Part shown: piece by piece, positions 1 to 6,801 of the stretch | Numbering within the stretch: position 1 is the first letter of the stretch | Layout: each line of letters begins with the position of its first letter | Source: Bacillota bacterium | Lineage (GTDB): Bacteria; Bacillota; Clostridia; Oscillospirales; Oscillospiraceae | Assembly: GCA_029777215.1 (NCBI GenBank) | Contig: JAKOSQ010000218.1 | Location: 1-13,284, forward strand | Length of the DNA stretch: 13,284 nucleotides | Direction of reading: 5' to 3' | Position numbers and translations under genes: made by a program | The notes under the pieces: generated by a model | Databases searched by the model: none | Seen by the model: only the letters and a program-made list of their open reading frames with translations | Told to the model about the DNA's origin: nothing

Positions 1-34
1 AAGGGTGTCCCCTTTTCAAATCCTACAGGTCGAT

Positions 35-91
35 GCGATGTCCGGCTCCGCCGGACGGGCTCTTGCGATGTTTGGCAAAGCCAAACGAGCC
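35..91. repeat. Two tandem hairpin modules with covarying stems
   Basis: Two modules begin 30 bp apart with the same GCGATG box (35-40 and 65-70). Each is followed by a 7-bp perfect stem with a 3-nt loop: GTCCGGC/GCCGGAC at 40-46 and 50-56, and GTTTGGC/GCCAAAC at 70-76 and 80-86. The stems differ at two base pairs, and both differences are compensated on the opposite arm, which preserves pairing. An outer stem GGCTC (58-62) with GAGCC (87-91) can enclose the second module. The pattern argues that the fold, not the sequence, is maintained. Function is unknown; a repeat-element or RNA role are both possible. Confidence 0.75.
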
Positions 92-133
92 AACAGATAA
101 TTGAGGCAGTCCGAAACCAGCCCGGAAAACCTC

Positions 134-250
134 AATGGGTTTCTGAGTTCCAATAGAACGGTTCAGGAACCGCAAAGGTGCTCAGGGCGTTCTTAGGCAA
201 AATCGAGGCGGCGCAGACAGTATATGTTATACGGCAAGCCGGTGAGATGA
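134..250 (-). repeat. Intra-operon repeat-like element, copy next to rpsN
   Basis: Two motifs are shared with the rpsJ-rplC gap in the same order and orientation. AATGGG-N-TTCTGA at 134-146 corresponds to 6802-6814, and a 22-bp block at 229-250 (core ACGGCAAGCCG then GAGATGA) matches 6934-6955 at 20 of 22 positions. The sequence between the motifs is diverged and the spacing differs (117 versus 154 bp overall). The 22-bp block lies 27 nt past the rpsN stop codon. Strand is given relative to the operon transcript and is not otherwise determined. The true ends of the element cannot be fixed from one window. Confidence 0.5.
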
Positions 251-277
251 AGCATAAGGACGCCCTGTGCGACCGTT

Positions 278-463
278 TTACCACGAGGCCTTTTTCACAC
301 CGGGAATCTGGCCCTTATAGGCCAACTCACGGAAGCAGATGCGGCATACTCCGTAGTCACGCAGATAGGCGTGGGGACGGCCGCAAATCTTGCAGCGGTT
401 GTACTCGCGGCTGGAGAACTTCGCAGGTCTCTGCTGCTTGATCTTCATAGATGTTTTTGCCAT
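278..463 (-). CDS. rpsN: 30S ribosomal protein S14, zinc-binding type (S14 type Z)
   Basis: S14 sits in the head of the small subunit near S3, S10 and S19 and is needed for 30S assembly. The 61-residue product is the short zinc-binding form: cysteines at 24, 27, 40 and 43 make two CxxC pairs (CKIC and CRIC) that should hold one zinc ion. The sequence around them ([19 protein letters not shown]) is highly typical. I chose the ATG at 463 because AAGGAGGA lies 7 nt upstream and the MAKTSMK start fits the family; an upstream in-frame ATG would add nine untypical residues. The gene lies 13 nt after rplE, and its ribosome binding site overlaps the rplE stop. The expected next gene, rpsH, does not appear in the remaining 277 bp. 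Confidence 0.97.
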   Translation of the reverse strand: MAKTSMKIKQQRPAKFSSREYNRCKICGRPHAYLRDYGVCRICFRELAYKGQIPGVKKASW

Positions 464-476
464 GCTGAAATCCTCC

Positions 477-1028
477 TTAAGCCTTTGCAAACGGAGCGCC
501 CATCAGGGAGAGCAGCTCTCTTGCTTCTTCATCGGACTGTGCGGTGGTGCAGATGGCAATGTTCATGCCGCGCAGCTTTTCGATCTTATCATAGTCGATC
601 TCGGGGAAGATGATCTGCTCCTTGAGACCGAGGCTGTAGTTGCCGCGTCCGTCGAAGCCGTCCGGGTTGATGCCGTGGAAGTCACGGACACGCGGAAGCG
701 CGACGTTGAAGAGACGGTCGAGGAATTCCCACATGCGGTCCTGGCGGAGCGTGACCTTCACGCCGACGGTCTGGCCTTCGCGGAGCTTGAAGTTTGCAAC
801 GCTCTTGCGGGCCTTGGTCGGAACGGCGTGCTGGCCGGCGATCGCGGAAATATCCTTGATCACGGCGTCGAGGGCCTTCTGGTTGTCTTTGCAGTCACCT
901 GCGCCGACAGAGATGACGATCTTGTCAATCTTCGGGATCTGCATGGGGCTCTTATAGCTGTATTTCTTCATAAGAGCGGGAGCGACTTCCTCCCTGTATT
1001 TTGTTTTGAGTCTGGGCATATCAGGCAT
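477..1028 (-). CDS. rplE: 50S ribosomal protein L5
   Basis: L5 binds 5S rRNA and helps form the central protuberance of the large subunit, contacting S13 and P-site tRNA. The 183-residue product is slightly longer than the usual 179 or so and covers the whole family. It shows the N-terminal [12 protein letters not shown] start, the [10 protein letters not shown] segment, the [14 protein letters not shown] loop, and a C-terminal ISICTTA-type segment (here [19 protein letters not shown]). Start choice: the ATG at 1028 has AAGGAG about 10 nt upstream. A second ATG 9 nt further in (MPRLK) is closer to the start of many L5 proteins and remains possible. The gene lies 19 nt after rplX and 13 nt before rpsN in the single spc-type transcript. 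Confidence 0.97.
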   Translation of the reverse strand: MPDMPRLKTKYREEVAPALMKKYSYKSPMQIPKIDKIVISVGAGDCKDNQKALDAVIKDISAIAGQHAVPTKARKSVANFKLREGQTVGVKVTLRQDRMWEFLDRLFNVALPRVRDFHGINPDGFDGRGNYSLGLKEQIIFPEIDYDKIEKLRGMNIAICTTAQSDEEARELLSLMGAPFAKA

Positions 1029-1047
1029 TATTCAGTCACTCCTTTCT

Positions 1048-1356
1048 TTAAAGCGGTTCGCCGCACTTTTTGCAGGCGCGGGCTTTGCTGCCGTCCTCAC
1101 GGATCTTGTGGCCAACGCGGGTGGGCTGACCGCAGCGCGGGCAGACGACCATGACCTTGGAAGCGTAGATCGGCGTCTCGGACTTGATGATGCCGCTCTC
1201 TTCGCCCGGTTTGCGGGCCTTGATGTGATGCGCGCAGAGGTTCACGCCCTCGACGACCACCTTGCCGTGCTTCGGGTCGGCGGAAAGAACCTTGCCCTGC
1301 TTGCCCTTGTCCTTGCCGGACAGGACAACGACTTTATCGTCTTTAATTACTTTCAT
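1048..1356 (-). CDS. rplX: 50S ribosomal protein L24
   Basis: L24 is an assembly-initiating protein that binds the 5' domain of 23S rRNA near the exit tunnel. The 102-residue product opens with a KOW fold ([19 protein letters not shown], residues 5-23) and has the typical GVNL...HIKA segment. Its C-terminal half carries four cysteines, CPRC at 72-75 and CKKC at 95-98, which form a likely zinc ribbon, as in the cysteine-containing L24 variants of many Gram-positive bacteria. The start at 1356 is supported by GAGGAGGGCG just upstream. It lies 12 nt after rplN and 19 nt before rplE. Confidence 0.97.
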   Translation of the reverse strand: MKVIKDDKVVVLSGKDKGKQGKVLSADPKHGKVVVEGVNLCAHHIKARKPGEESGIIKSETPIYASKVMVVCPRCGQPTRVGHKIREDGSKARACKKCGEPL

Positions 1357-1368
1357 TCTTCGCCCTCC

Positions 1369-1737
1369 TCAAATAACTTCGGGAGCGAGCGAAAGGATCT
1401 TCATGAAATCCTTGTCGCGGAGCTCGCGGGCGACGGGCCCGAAAATACGGGTGCCGCGGGGGTTTTTATCGTCGCGGATGAGAACGGCTGCGTTTTCATC
1501 GAAGCGGACATAGGTGCCGTCTGCACGACGGACGCCCTTGGCGCTGCGGACGATAACGGCCTTGACGACATCGCCCTTTTTGACGGCGCTGCCCGGCTGC
1601 GTCTTGCGGACGGAAGCCACGATCACGTCGCCGATGTTGCCGTACTTGCGTCTGCTTCCGCCGAGAACGCGGATGCACTTGATCTCTTTGGCGCCGGTAT
1701 TGTCGGCCACCTTGAGATATGTTTCTTCCTGTATCAC
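1369..1737 (-). CDS. rplN: 50S ribosomal protein L14
   Basis: L14 lies at the subunit interface of the 50S particle, next to L19 and 16S helix 14 (bridge B8), and is the docking site of the silencing factor RsfS. The 122-residue product has the usual length and conserved blocks: the [18 protein letters not shown] start, CIRVLGGS near residue 21, the [10 protein letters not shown] strand, and the C-terminal [14 protein letters not shown]. The start codon is GTG (1737-1735), not ATG; AAGGAGG ends 7 nt upstream, and the residues that follow are the canonical L14 N-terminus, so the start is secure. The gene lies 12 nt after rpsQ and 12 nt before rplX. Confidence 0.97.
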   Translation of the reverse strand: MIQEETYLKVADNTGAKEIKCIRVLGGSRRKYGNIGDVIVASVRKTQPGSAVKKGDVVKAVIVRSAKGVRRADGTYVRFDENAAVLIRDDKNPRGTRIFGPVARELRDKDFMKILSLAPEVI

Positions 1738-1749
1738 TTTGGGGCCTCC

Positions 1750-2013
1750 TTACTTTGCCTTTTCTATGATTTCGACGAGACGCCATCTCTTGTCCTTGGA
1801 CAGGGGGCGGGTCTCCATAACGCGGACGGTATCACCGATCTTGCACTCGTTGTTCTCATCGTGTGCCTTGAGGCGATAGGTGCGTTTGATGATCTTCTTG
1901 TAGAGCGGATGCGCAACGCGATCCTCGACCGTTACGACGATGGTCTTATCCATTTTGTCGGAGACGACCTTGCCGATGCGGGTCTTGCGGGAAGATGTTC
2001 TTTCTTCGTTCAT
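1750..2013 (-). CDS. rpsQ: 30S ribosomal protein S17
   Basis: S17 is a primary 16S rRNA-binding protein of the small-subunit body with an OB fold. The 87-residue product carries the family's characteristic [31 protein letters not shown] region (quoted in part: DKMDKTIVV), followed by the [10 protein letters not shown] and [18 protein letters not shown] segments. Two starts compete. The GTG at 2019 is only 3 nt from the GGAGG box, while the ATG at 2013 lies 9 nt from it, which is a workable spacing. I therefore prefer the ATG. The gene lies 14 nt after rpmC and 12 nt before rplN, inside the tight spc-type block. Confidence 0.96.
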   Translation of the reverse strand: MNEERTSSRKTRIGKVVSDKMDKTIVVTVEDRVAHPLYKKIIKRTYRLKAHDENNECKIGDTVRVMETRPLSKDKRWRLVEIIEKAK

Positions 2014-2027
2014 TGTCACTTACCTCC

Positions 2028-2222
2028 TCACTGCTCGAGCTGTTTCTGGCGAATAACTGTCTTGACTCGGGCAATGTCACGACGAACGGCAGAAATCTTT
2101 GTAGGATTGTCCAGATGGTTGGTTGCGTGCTGCATACGGAGGGTGAACAGATCCTTCTTCAATTCGACGAGCTTGCTTTCGAGCTCGGCGGGAGTCATTT
2201 CGCGAATCTCATTTGCCTTCAT
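2028..2222 (-). CDS. rpmC: 50S ribosomal protein L29
   Basis: L29 is a small helical-hairpin protein beside the exit tunnel, near L23, where trigger factor and SRP dock. The 64-residue product has the typical [18 protein letters not shown] start, a [10 protein letters not shown] helix, and the second helix with [11 protein letters not shown]. The frame stays open upstream, but those residues lie within the rplP coding end and do not resemble L29, so I start at the ATG at 2222. This ATG is only 1 nt from the rplP stop codon (TAAGATG), and its AGGTGG ribosome binding site lies within the last codons of rplP, which implies translational coupling. Confidence 0.96.
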   Translation of the reverse strand: MKANEIREMTPAELESKLVELKKDLFTLRMQHATNHLDNPTKISAVRRDIARVKTVIRQKQLEQ

Positions 2223-2223
2223 C

Positions 2224-2667
2224 TTATTCACCACCTGTCTCGGAATCGGTAACAGTCTCAGCCTCGCGCTTGACGAACTTGGTCTTGATAGGCAGCTTGT
2301 GGCTTGCAAGACGCATTGCCTCGCGGGCAGTCTCTTCGGAAACGCCGGCCATTTCGAACATGACGCGGCCGGGCTTCACGACAGCGACCCAATACTCAGG
2401 GGAACCTTTACCGGAGCCCATGCGGGTTTCGGCCGGCTTCTGGGTGACGGGCTTGTCGGGGAAAATCTTGATCCAGACCTTGCCGCCACGCTTCGTGTAA
2501 CGGGTCATTGCGATACGGGCCGCCTCGATCTGGTTGGAGGTGATCCATGCGGGCTCGAGCGCCTGAAGACCATAATCACCGTAGGTAACGGTGTTGCCGC
2601 GGAGCGCTTTGCCCTTCATGCGGCCGCGCTGTTGTCTGCGGTATTTAACTCTCTTAGGCAGAAGCAT
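2224..2667 (-). CDS. rplP: 50S ribosomal protein L16
   Basis: L16 is a late-assembling protein that shapes the A-site and peptidyl transferase region by contacting incoming tRNA. The 147-residue product starts [19 protein letters not shown], as in most bacteria, and keeps the central [16 protein letters not shown] block (80-95); Arg82 is the position equivalent to the arginine hydroxylated in Escherichia coli L16. The last ten or so residues ([11 protein letters not shown]) form an acidic tail beyond the core. The start ATG overlaps the rpsC stop by one nucleotide (TAATG), so the two are probably translated by reinitiation or coupling. Confidence 0.97.
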   Translation of the reverse strand: MLLPKRVKYRRQQRGRMKGKALRGNTVTYGDYGLQALEPAWITSNQIEAARIAMTRYTKRGGKVWIKIFPDKPVTQKPAETRMGSGKGSPEYWVAVVKPGRVMFEMAGVSEETAREAMRLASHKLPIKTKFVKREAETVTDSETGGE

Positions 2668-3530
2668 TATGCGTTGCCTCCTTCCCTTGGTGTCGAAGGA
2701 CGGGGGCCGCGATTGTAGCCGCCCTCACGGTTCTGATATCCGCCGCTCTGACCGCCGCGGTTGTATCCGCCGCCCTGTCCGCCGCGGTTGTATCCGCCGC
2801 CCTGTCCGCCGCGGTTACCGTTGTTGTTTCTTCTTCTGTCACCGCGGTCACGGTCGTTGGCACGGGAGAGATCCATCGTGCGCGGCGTGGAGCGGAGGGT
2901 CTGGCTGAGGACTTCGCCCTTGTAAATCCAGACCTTTACGCCGACGCGGCCATAGGTGGTCGCGGCCTCGGCAAAGCCGTAGTCGATGTCAGCGCGCAGA
3001 GTCTGAAGCGGAATGGTGCCTTCGTGGTAGCATTCCTTGCGGGCGATCTCAGCGCCGCCGAGACGGCCGGAGCACATGACCTTAATGCCCTTGACGCCGA
3101 GGCGCATGGCGCGGCCCATGCAGTTTTTCATAGCGCGGCGATGGCTGATGCGCTTTTCGAGCTGCTGAGCGATGTTCTCCGCGACGAGCTGTGCGTCGGT
3201 GTCCGGGGTGCGAATTTCGACGATGGACAGCGCGACGGGCTTGCCGATCATCTTTTCGACGGACATGCGCAGACGTTCGATCTCCGTGCCGCCCTTGCCG
3301 ATCACGACGCCCGGACGGGCGCAGTGGATGAAGATGCGGACCTTGGAGCTGTCGCGTTCGATCTCGATCTTCGGGACTCCTGCGGAATACAGGGATTTCT
3401 TGAGATACTTGCGAATGTTGTAATCTTCAACGATCAGGTCGCCGACCTTGTCTTCTCTGGCGTACCATCTGGAATCCCAGTCGTCGATAACGCCAACGCG
3501 GAATCCGTGCGGATTAACTTTCTGTCCCAT
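2667..3530 (-). CDS. rpsC: 30S ribosomal protein S3 with RGG-type repeat tail
   Basis: S3 lies at the mRNA entry channel and contributes to the ribosome's mRNA helicase activity. The 287-residue product contains the whole usual protein in residues 1-218: the [15 protein letters not shown] start, the KH domain with the VVIGKGG loop (75-81), and the C-terminal domain ending near YKGEVL. Residues from about 221 to 287 are an extra low-complexity tail. It begins with a charged [11 protein letters not shown] stretch, has three near-identical 9-residue units ([27 protein letters not shown] at 240-266), and ends in a Gly/Arg/Pro segment. Such a tail should be disordered and RNA-binding; that is inference from RGG proteins in general. 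No frameshift or misplaced stop explains the extension, because rplP starts exactly at its stop. It lies 15 nt after rplV. Confidence 0.97.
   Translation of the reverse strand: MGQKVNPHGFRVGVIDDWDSRWYAREDKVGDLIVEDYNIRKYLKKSLYSAGVPKIEIERDSSKVRIFIHCARPGVVIGKGGTEIERLRMSVEKMIGKPVALSIVEIRTPDTDAQLVAENIAQQLEKRISHRRAMKNCMGRAMRLGVKGIKVMCSGRLGGAEIARKECYHEGTIPLQTLRADIDYGFAEAATTYGRVGVKVWIYKGEVLSQTLRSTPRTMDLSRANDRDRGDRRRNNNGNRGGQGGGYNRGGQGGGYNRGGQSGGYQNREGGYNRGPRPSTPREGGNA
2733..2813 (-). repeat. Three 27-bp tandem repeats inside the rpsC tail
   Basis: Three consecutive 27-bp units (2787-2813, 2760-2786, 2733-2759) encode RGGQGGGYN twice and RGGQSGGYQ once. The first two units are nearly identical in DNA as well as protein, which suggests recent expansion by slippage or unequal recombination. 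Because the unit is a multiple of three, copy number could change without breaking the frame or shifting the overlapping rplP start. Confidence 0.9.
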
Positions 3531-3545
3531 ATTCAGCCTCCTCCC

Positions 3546-3881
3546 TTATTCTTTCTCAGCCACAACAACGGTGATGTGGCTGGTTCTCTTGTTGATACGG
3601 TACATGCGGCCCTGCGCACGCGGCATGCCGCGCTTGAGGATCGGGCCGGGGTTTGCGTAGGTGGTCTTGACATAGAGCTTATCGGGGTCCATGTCGAAGT
3701 TGTTTTCGGCGTTTGCAGCCGCGCTCTTCAAAACCTTGATGAGGAGCTCGGAACCGGCCTTCGGAGTGTTCTGAAGGATGGCTTCCGCTTCCTTAACATC
3801 TTTGCCGCGGATGAGGTCGCAGACGACTGAGACCTTACGGGGAGAGATGCGGGCAAACTTGTGTTCTGCTCTTGCTTCCAT
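3546..3881 (-). CDS. rplV: 50S ribosomal protein L22
   Basis: L22 binds all domains of 23S rRNA and sends a beta-hairpin into the nascent-peptide exit tunnel, where changes can confer macrolide resistance. The 111-residue product has the standard length and shows [16 protein letters not shown] near the N-terminus, the NAENN segment in the helix, and the tunnel hairpin around residues 79-97 ([18 protein letters not shown]). That loop looks ordinary, with no insertion or deletion that would suggest resistance. The start ATG at 3881 has AAGGAGGAG just upstream. The gene lies 11 nt after rpsS and 15 nt before rpsC. Confidence 0.97.
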   Translation of the reverse strand: MEARAEHKFARISPRKVSVVCDLIRGKDVKEAEAILQNTPKAGSELLIKVLKSAAANAENNFDMDPDKLYVKTTYANPGPILKRGMPRAQGRMYRINKRTSHITVVVAEKE

Positions 3882-3892
3882 TGTTCTCCTCC

Positions 3893-4165
3893 TTATTTAG
3901 TCGTCTTGGAGCCGGCGTGACCGCGGAATGTGCGGGTAGGCGCGAACTCGCCGAGCTTGTGCCCTACCATGTCCTCGGTGATATACACCGGAACGTGGCG
4001 GCGGCCGTCATGGACGGCGATCGTGTGACCGACAAAAGACGGGAAGATGGTGGAGGAACGACTCCACGTCTTGAGGACCTTTTTCTCGCCGGCCTTGTTC
4101 ATTTCGTCGACCCGTTTGAGCAGTTCGGGAGCTGCAAAGGGGCCTTTCTTGATGCTTCTGCTCAT
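3893..4165 (-). CDS. rpsS: 30S ribosomal protein S19
   Basis: S19 sits in the head of the small subunit beside S13 and contacts the large subunit through the head bridges. The 90-residue product begins [10 protein letters not shown] and keeps the ARSS-like (here [22 protein letters not shown]) core and the [15 protein letters not shown] block near the C-terminus. Length and both conserved blocks are standard for the family. It lies 15 nt after rplB and 11 nt before rplV in the S10-type block. Confidence 0.97.
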   Translation of the reverse strand: MSRSIKKGPFAAPELLKRVDEMNKAGEKKVLKTWSRSSTIFPSFVGHTIAVHDGRRHVPVYITEDMVGHKLGEFAPTRTFRGHAGSKTTK

Positions 4166-4180
4166 TTTACAATTCCCTCC

Positions 4181-5017
4181 TTACTTCTGGTTGCGATGCT
4201 TGACGATGAACTTTTCGCTCTTGTTCTTCGTCGCGCGGGTCTTATAGCCGAGTGCCGGCTTACCCCAGGGGGTAACAGGTCCCGGACGACCGACAGGGCT
4301 CTTGCCTTCGCCGCCGCCGTGGGGGTGGTCGCAGGGGTTCATGACCGAGCCGCGGACGGTCGGACGCCAGCCCATGTGACGTTTGCGGCCGGCCTTGCCG
4401 ACGTGGATATTGGCGTAGTCAACGTTGCCAACCTGACCGATGGTAGCCATGCAGTCAAGGCGGATCTTGCGGAACTCGCCGGAGGGCAGGCGGACCTGAG
4501 CATAGCCGTCTTCCTTCGCCATAAGCTGGGCTTCAACGCCGGCGGAGCGGACAAGCTGCGCGCCCTTGCCGGGGTAAAGCTCGACGTTGTGAATGATCGT
4601 GCCGACGGGGATATTCGCGAGCGGAAGCGCGTTGCCCGGCTTGATATCGGCGGTCGTGGAGGAGATAACGGTATCTCCGGCCTTGAGGCCGACAGGCGCG
4701 AGAATGTAGCGCTTCTCGCCGTCTTCATACTGCAGCAGAGCGATATGCGCGGTGCGGTTCGGGTCGTATTCGAGGCGAAGCACGGTCGCGGGCATATCCA
4801 TCTTGTTGCGCTTGAAGTCGATGATGCGGTATTTCTTTTTGTTGCCGCCGCCCTGGTGACGGACGGTGATGCGGCCGTAGCTGTTGCGGCCGGCGTGCTT
4901 TTTCAAAACCTCTACAAGGGATTTCTCAGGGTCGGCATGCTTGTCGACGCCGTCAAAGCCCGAAACCGTCATGTGACGTCTGGACGGTGTAGTGGGTTTA
5001 TAAGTTTTGATAGACAT
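4181..5017 (-). CDS. rplB: 50S ribosomal protein L2
   Basis: L2 is one of the most conserved ribosomal proteins; it supports subunit association and the peptidyl transferase centre. The 278-residue product matches the usual 275-280 length. It shows [18 protein letters not shown] at the start, the [21 protein letters not shown] region (about 44-64, quoted in part), the [17 protein letters not shown] block (208-223), and the [16 protein letters not shown] loop (231-246) with the conserved histidine linked to peptidyl transfer activity. The start ATG follows an AAGGGAGG box. It lies 15 nt after rplW and 15 nt before rpsS. Confidence 0.98.
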   Translation of the reverse strand: MSIKTYKPTTPSRRHMTVSGFDGVDKHADPEKSLVEVLKKHAGRNSYGRITVRHQGGGNKKKYRIIDFKRNKMDMPATVLRLEYDPNRTAHIALLQYEDGEKRYILAPVGLKAGDTVISSTTADIKPGNALPLANIPVGTIIHNVELYPGKGAQLVRSAGVEAQLMAKEDGYAQVRLPSGEFRKIRLDCMATIGQVGNVDYANIHVGKAGRKRHMGWRPTVRGSVMNPCDHPHGGGEGKSPVGRPGPVTPWGKPALGYKTRATKNKSEKFIVKHRNQK

Positions 5018-5032
5018 TGCTTTTTTCCTCCC

Positions 5033-5329
5033 TTACACCATACCCTCGAAGATTTCGATGTTCTTGGAATTTCTGCTGAGCTTGACAACGGCCTTTTTCC
5101 ACTCGGAGGTCATGCCCTTGGGTTTGTTGCCCTGGCGCTTTTCCTTGCCGGGAACGATCGTTGTCGTAACGCGGATGACCTTCACGCCGAAGATCTCTTC
5201 GACGGCCTTCTTGATCTCGATCTTGTTGGCGTCCTTCGCGACTTCAAAAACGTACTTTTTGATGTCGAGGTCTTCCATGGACTGCTCGGTGATGACCGGG
5301 CGCTTGATGATGTCGTATGCGGTTCTCAT
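5033..5329 (-). CDS. rplW: 50S ribosomal protein L23
   Basis: L23 lies at the tunnel exit and is the main docking point for trigger factor and SRP. The 98-residue product has the common AYDIIKRPVITEQSM start, the conserved YVFEVAKDANKIEIKKAVEEIFGVKV region, and a basic loop (GKEKRQGNKPKG) before the final strand. The start ATG overlaps the rplD stop in an ATGA arrangement (4 nt), so coupled translation with rplD is likely. It lies 15 nt before rplB. Confidence 0.97.
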   Translation of the reverse strand: MRTAYDIIKRPVITEQSMEDLDIKKYVFEVAKDANKIEIKKAVEEIFGVKVIRVTTTIVPGKEKRQGNKPKGMTSEWKKAVVKLSRNSKNIEIFEGMV

Positions 5330-5949
5330 GCGAACACCTCCTCGATGGTCTCGAGCGCAGCCTTGTCAACGACGAGCTTGCCGGCGTTGAGAACGTCATA
5401 GGGGTTGATGACGTTTGCAAAGGTCGTTTCGACGCCGGGGATGTTTCTTGCGCTCTTGATAACGGATTCGTCGACTTCCTTCGTGATGACGAGCGCCTTG
5501 CCGGTGACGTCAATCTGGTCGAGGAAGGTTCTGAAGGCCTTGGTCTTGATCTCGGGCATTGCCAGAGTGTCGATGACGACGATCTCACCCTCGGCTGCCT
5601 TGGAGGACAGCGCGCTCTTGATGGCGAGTCTCTTGACCTTCTTGTTCAGCGTGTAGCTGTAGTCGCGGGGCTTCGGCGCGAATGCGACGCCGCCGTGGGT
5701 CCACACCGGGGAGCCGGCGTGACCGGCGCGTGCGCGGCCGGTGCCCTTCTGGCGCCAGGGCTTGCGGGTCGTAACGTCGACCTCGCCCTTGGTCAGAGCG
5801 CTCTGCGTGCCCTGACGGCAGTTCGCGAGGTGGTTCTTGACGGAATCGTGAAGGACCGACACGTTGGGTTCGATACCGAATACGGATTCGGAGAGCTCGA
5901 TCTCACCGACCTTTTCGCCGGCCATGTTGTAAACTGGTGCTTTAGGCAT
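5326..5949 (-). CDS. rplD: 50S ribosomal protein L4
   Basis: L4 binds 23S rRNA and reaches into the exit tunnel; in Escherichia coli it also represses its own S10 operon. The 207-residue product has the usual length and contains the tunnel-loop block KPWRQKGTGRARAG (63-76) followed by SPVWTHGGVAF. The loop is intact, with no sign of macrolide-resistance changes. Whether L4 represses the operon here is unknown: the long rpsJ leader is a place where it could act, but I do not recognise an Escherichia coli-like L4 target. It lies 18 nt after rplC and overlaps rplW by 4 nt. Confidence 0.97.
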   Translation of the reverse strand: MPKAPVYNMAGEKVGEIELSESVFGIEPNVSVLHDSVKNHLANCRQGTQSALTKGEVDVTTRKPWRQKGTGRARAGHAGSPVWTHGGVAFAPKPRDYSYTLNKKVKRLAIKSALSSKAAEGEIVVIDTLAMPEIKTKAFRTFLDQIDVTGKALVITKEVDESVIKSARNIPGVETTFANVINPYDVLNAGKLVVDKAALETIEEVFA

Positions 5950-5967
5950 TTTTGTCTCTCCTTTCCT

Positions 5968-6693
5968 TTATCTGTTTCTGGCGGAAGCCTTCTGCGGGTT
6001 GACACGAGCGGACTGCTTCTGCGGGTTGGAGCTGATACCGGCGGCTGCGCCCTTGGCCTTGACGTTCTTGACGGTGTTCTTGAGGTAGACAAGACCGCCC
6101 TTGGGGCCGGGAATTGCACCGCGGACAACGATCATGTTGAGCTCGGGGTCAACCTTGACGATGTCGAGGTTCTCAACCGTGACCTGCTCGCAGCCCATAT
6201 GACCGGCGCCGATCTTGCCCTTGTAGATGCGGGACGGATCGGAGCAGGAGTTCATGGAGCCTGCATGACGGTGGACAGGGCCGCCGCCGTGGCTGGTGGG
6301 GGTACGCTGTGCGCCGTAACGCTTGATAACGCCGGCGTAGCCTTTGCCCTTGCTGATGCCCGTGACGTCGACCTTGTCGCCCGCCGCGAACACATCTGCC
6401 TTCAGAACGTCGCCGACGTTGAGCGCGGCGCAGTCTTCGAAGCGGAATTCCTTGAGGTACTTCTTGAGGGAGACGCCAGCCTTTTCAAGGTGGCCCTTCT
6501 CAGGCTTTGAGAGCTTACGCTCGGGCTCGTCCTGGAAACCAAGCTGGACGGACTCATAGCCTTCCTTGTCCTTGGTCTTCTTCTGGACGACGACACACGG
6601 ACCCGCCTCGATGACGGTGACGGGAACGACGTGTCCTGCTTCATCGAAGATCTGCGTCATGCCGACCTTTTTACCGATGATCGCTTTCTTCAT
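5968..6693 (-). CDS. rplC: 50S ribosomal protein L3 with C-terminal extension
   Basis: L3 starts large-subunit assembly, and its central extension approaches the peptidyl transferase centre. The 241-residue product is about 30 residues longer than the usual 205-215. Residues 1-211 carry the family blocks: [18 protein letters not shown], the [15 protein letters not shown] segment (111-125), the [13 protein letters not shown] region (134-146) with the modified-glutamine site area nearby, and [11 protein letters not shown] (196-205). The extra tail (about 212-241) is Ala/Ser/basic and contains a duplicated motif, NPQKQSAR (223-230) and NPQKASAR (232-239). The start ATG has AAGGAGG 8 nt upstream. 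It is separated from rpsJ by 293 bp, which is unusual, and lies 18 nt before rplD. Confidence 0.97.
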   Translation of the reverse strand: MKKAIIGKKVGMTQIFDEAGHVVPVTVIEAGPCVVVQKKTKDKEGYESVQLGFQDEPERKLSKPEKGHLEKAGVSLKKYLKEFRFEDCAALNVGDVLKADVFAAGDKVDVTGISKGKGYAGVIKRYGAQRTPTSHGGGPVHRHAGSMNSCSDPSRIYKGKIGAGHMGCEQVTVENLDIVKVDPELNMIVVRGAIPGPKGGLVYLKNTVKNVKAKGAAAGISSNPQKQSARVNPQKASARNR

Positions 6694-6801
6694 TGTATTT
6701 CCTCCTTAAAGGTTATTGGTCAGATCGCTTGCCCGGCGCAGCCAAAGACGGCGACGGCAGAGGCTTCTGACTTGACCCCGTCCGCGCGCAAGCCGCGGAC
6801 G

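Larger units (their letters stand above)
1..277. other. Structured non-coding region after rpsN
   Basis: I find no credible gene here, although rpsH normally follows rpsN within a few tens of bases. The stretch is rich in short perfect inverted repeats: two tandem hairpins at 40-56 and 70-86, ATTGAGG (100-106) facing CCTCAAT (130-136), and CGGTTC (159-164) facing GAACCG (167-172). It also holds one copy of a motif shared with the rpsJ-rplC gap. No long U-tract follows any of these stems on the minus strand, so a strong intrinsic terminator is not evident. It could be an inserted repeat element, a regulatory RNA segment, or a spacer separating rpsN from the rest of the spc genes. The window ends before the next gene appears. 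Confidence 0.6.

Noticed and set aside
1-35. A TTCAAATCC string resembling a tRNA T-loop
   Set aside because: The flanking bases do not form a T-stem, and no anticodon or acceptor stem can be found around it.
35-91. CRISPR-like short repeats
   Set aside because: There are only two modules, each is itself a hairpin with a differing stem sequence, and there are no spacers or cas genes.
1006-2718. A 570-codon open frame on the plus strand
   Set aside because: It runs antisense through rplX, rplN, rpsQ, rpmC and rplP, which are certain. High GC and strong codon bias leave few stops in the opposite frame, and the product is low-complexity and matches nothing.
2667-2870. S3 tail as a frameshift artefact or a separate small gene
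   Set aside because: The frame is continuous from the S3 core, the repeats are in phase with it, and the stop codon overlaps the rplP start in the TAATG pattern expected for a real gene junction.
3872-5401. A 509-codon open frame on the plus strand
   Set aside because: It is antisense to rpsS, rplB and rplW and spans several real genes. It has no ribosome binding site and no recognisable domain.
5317-6510. A 397-codon open frame on the plus strand
   Set aside because: It is antisense to rplD and rplC; same compositional artefact.
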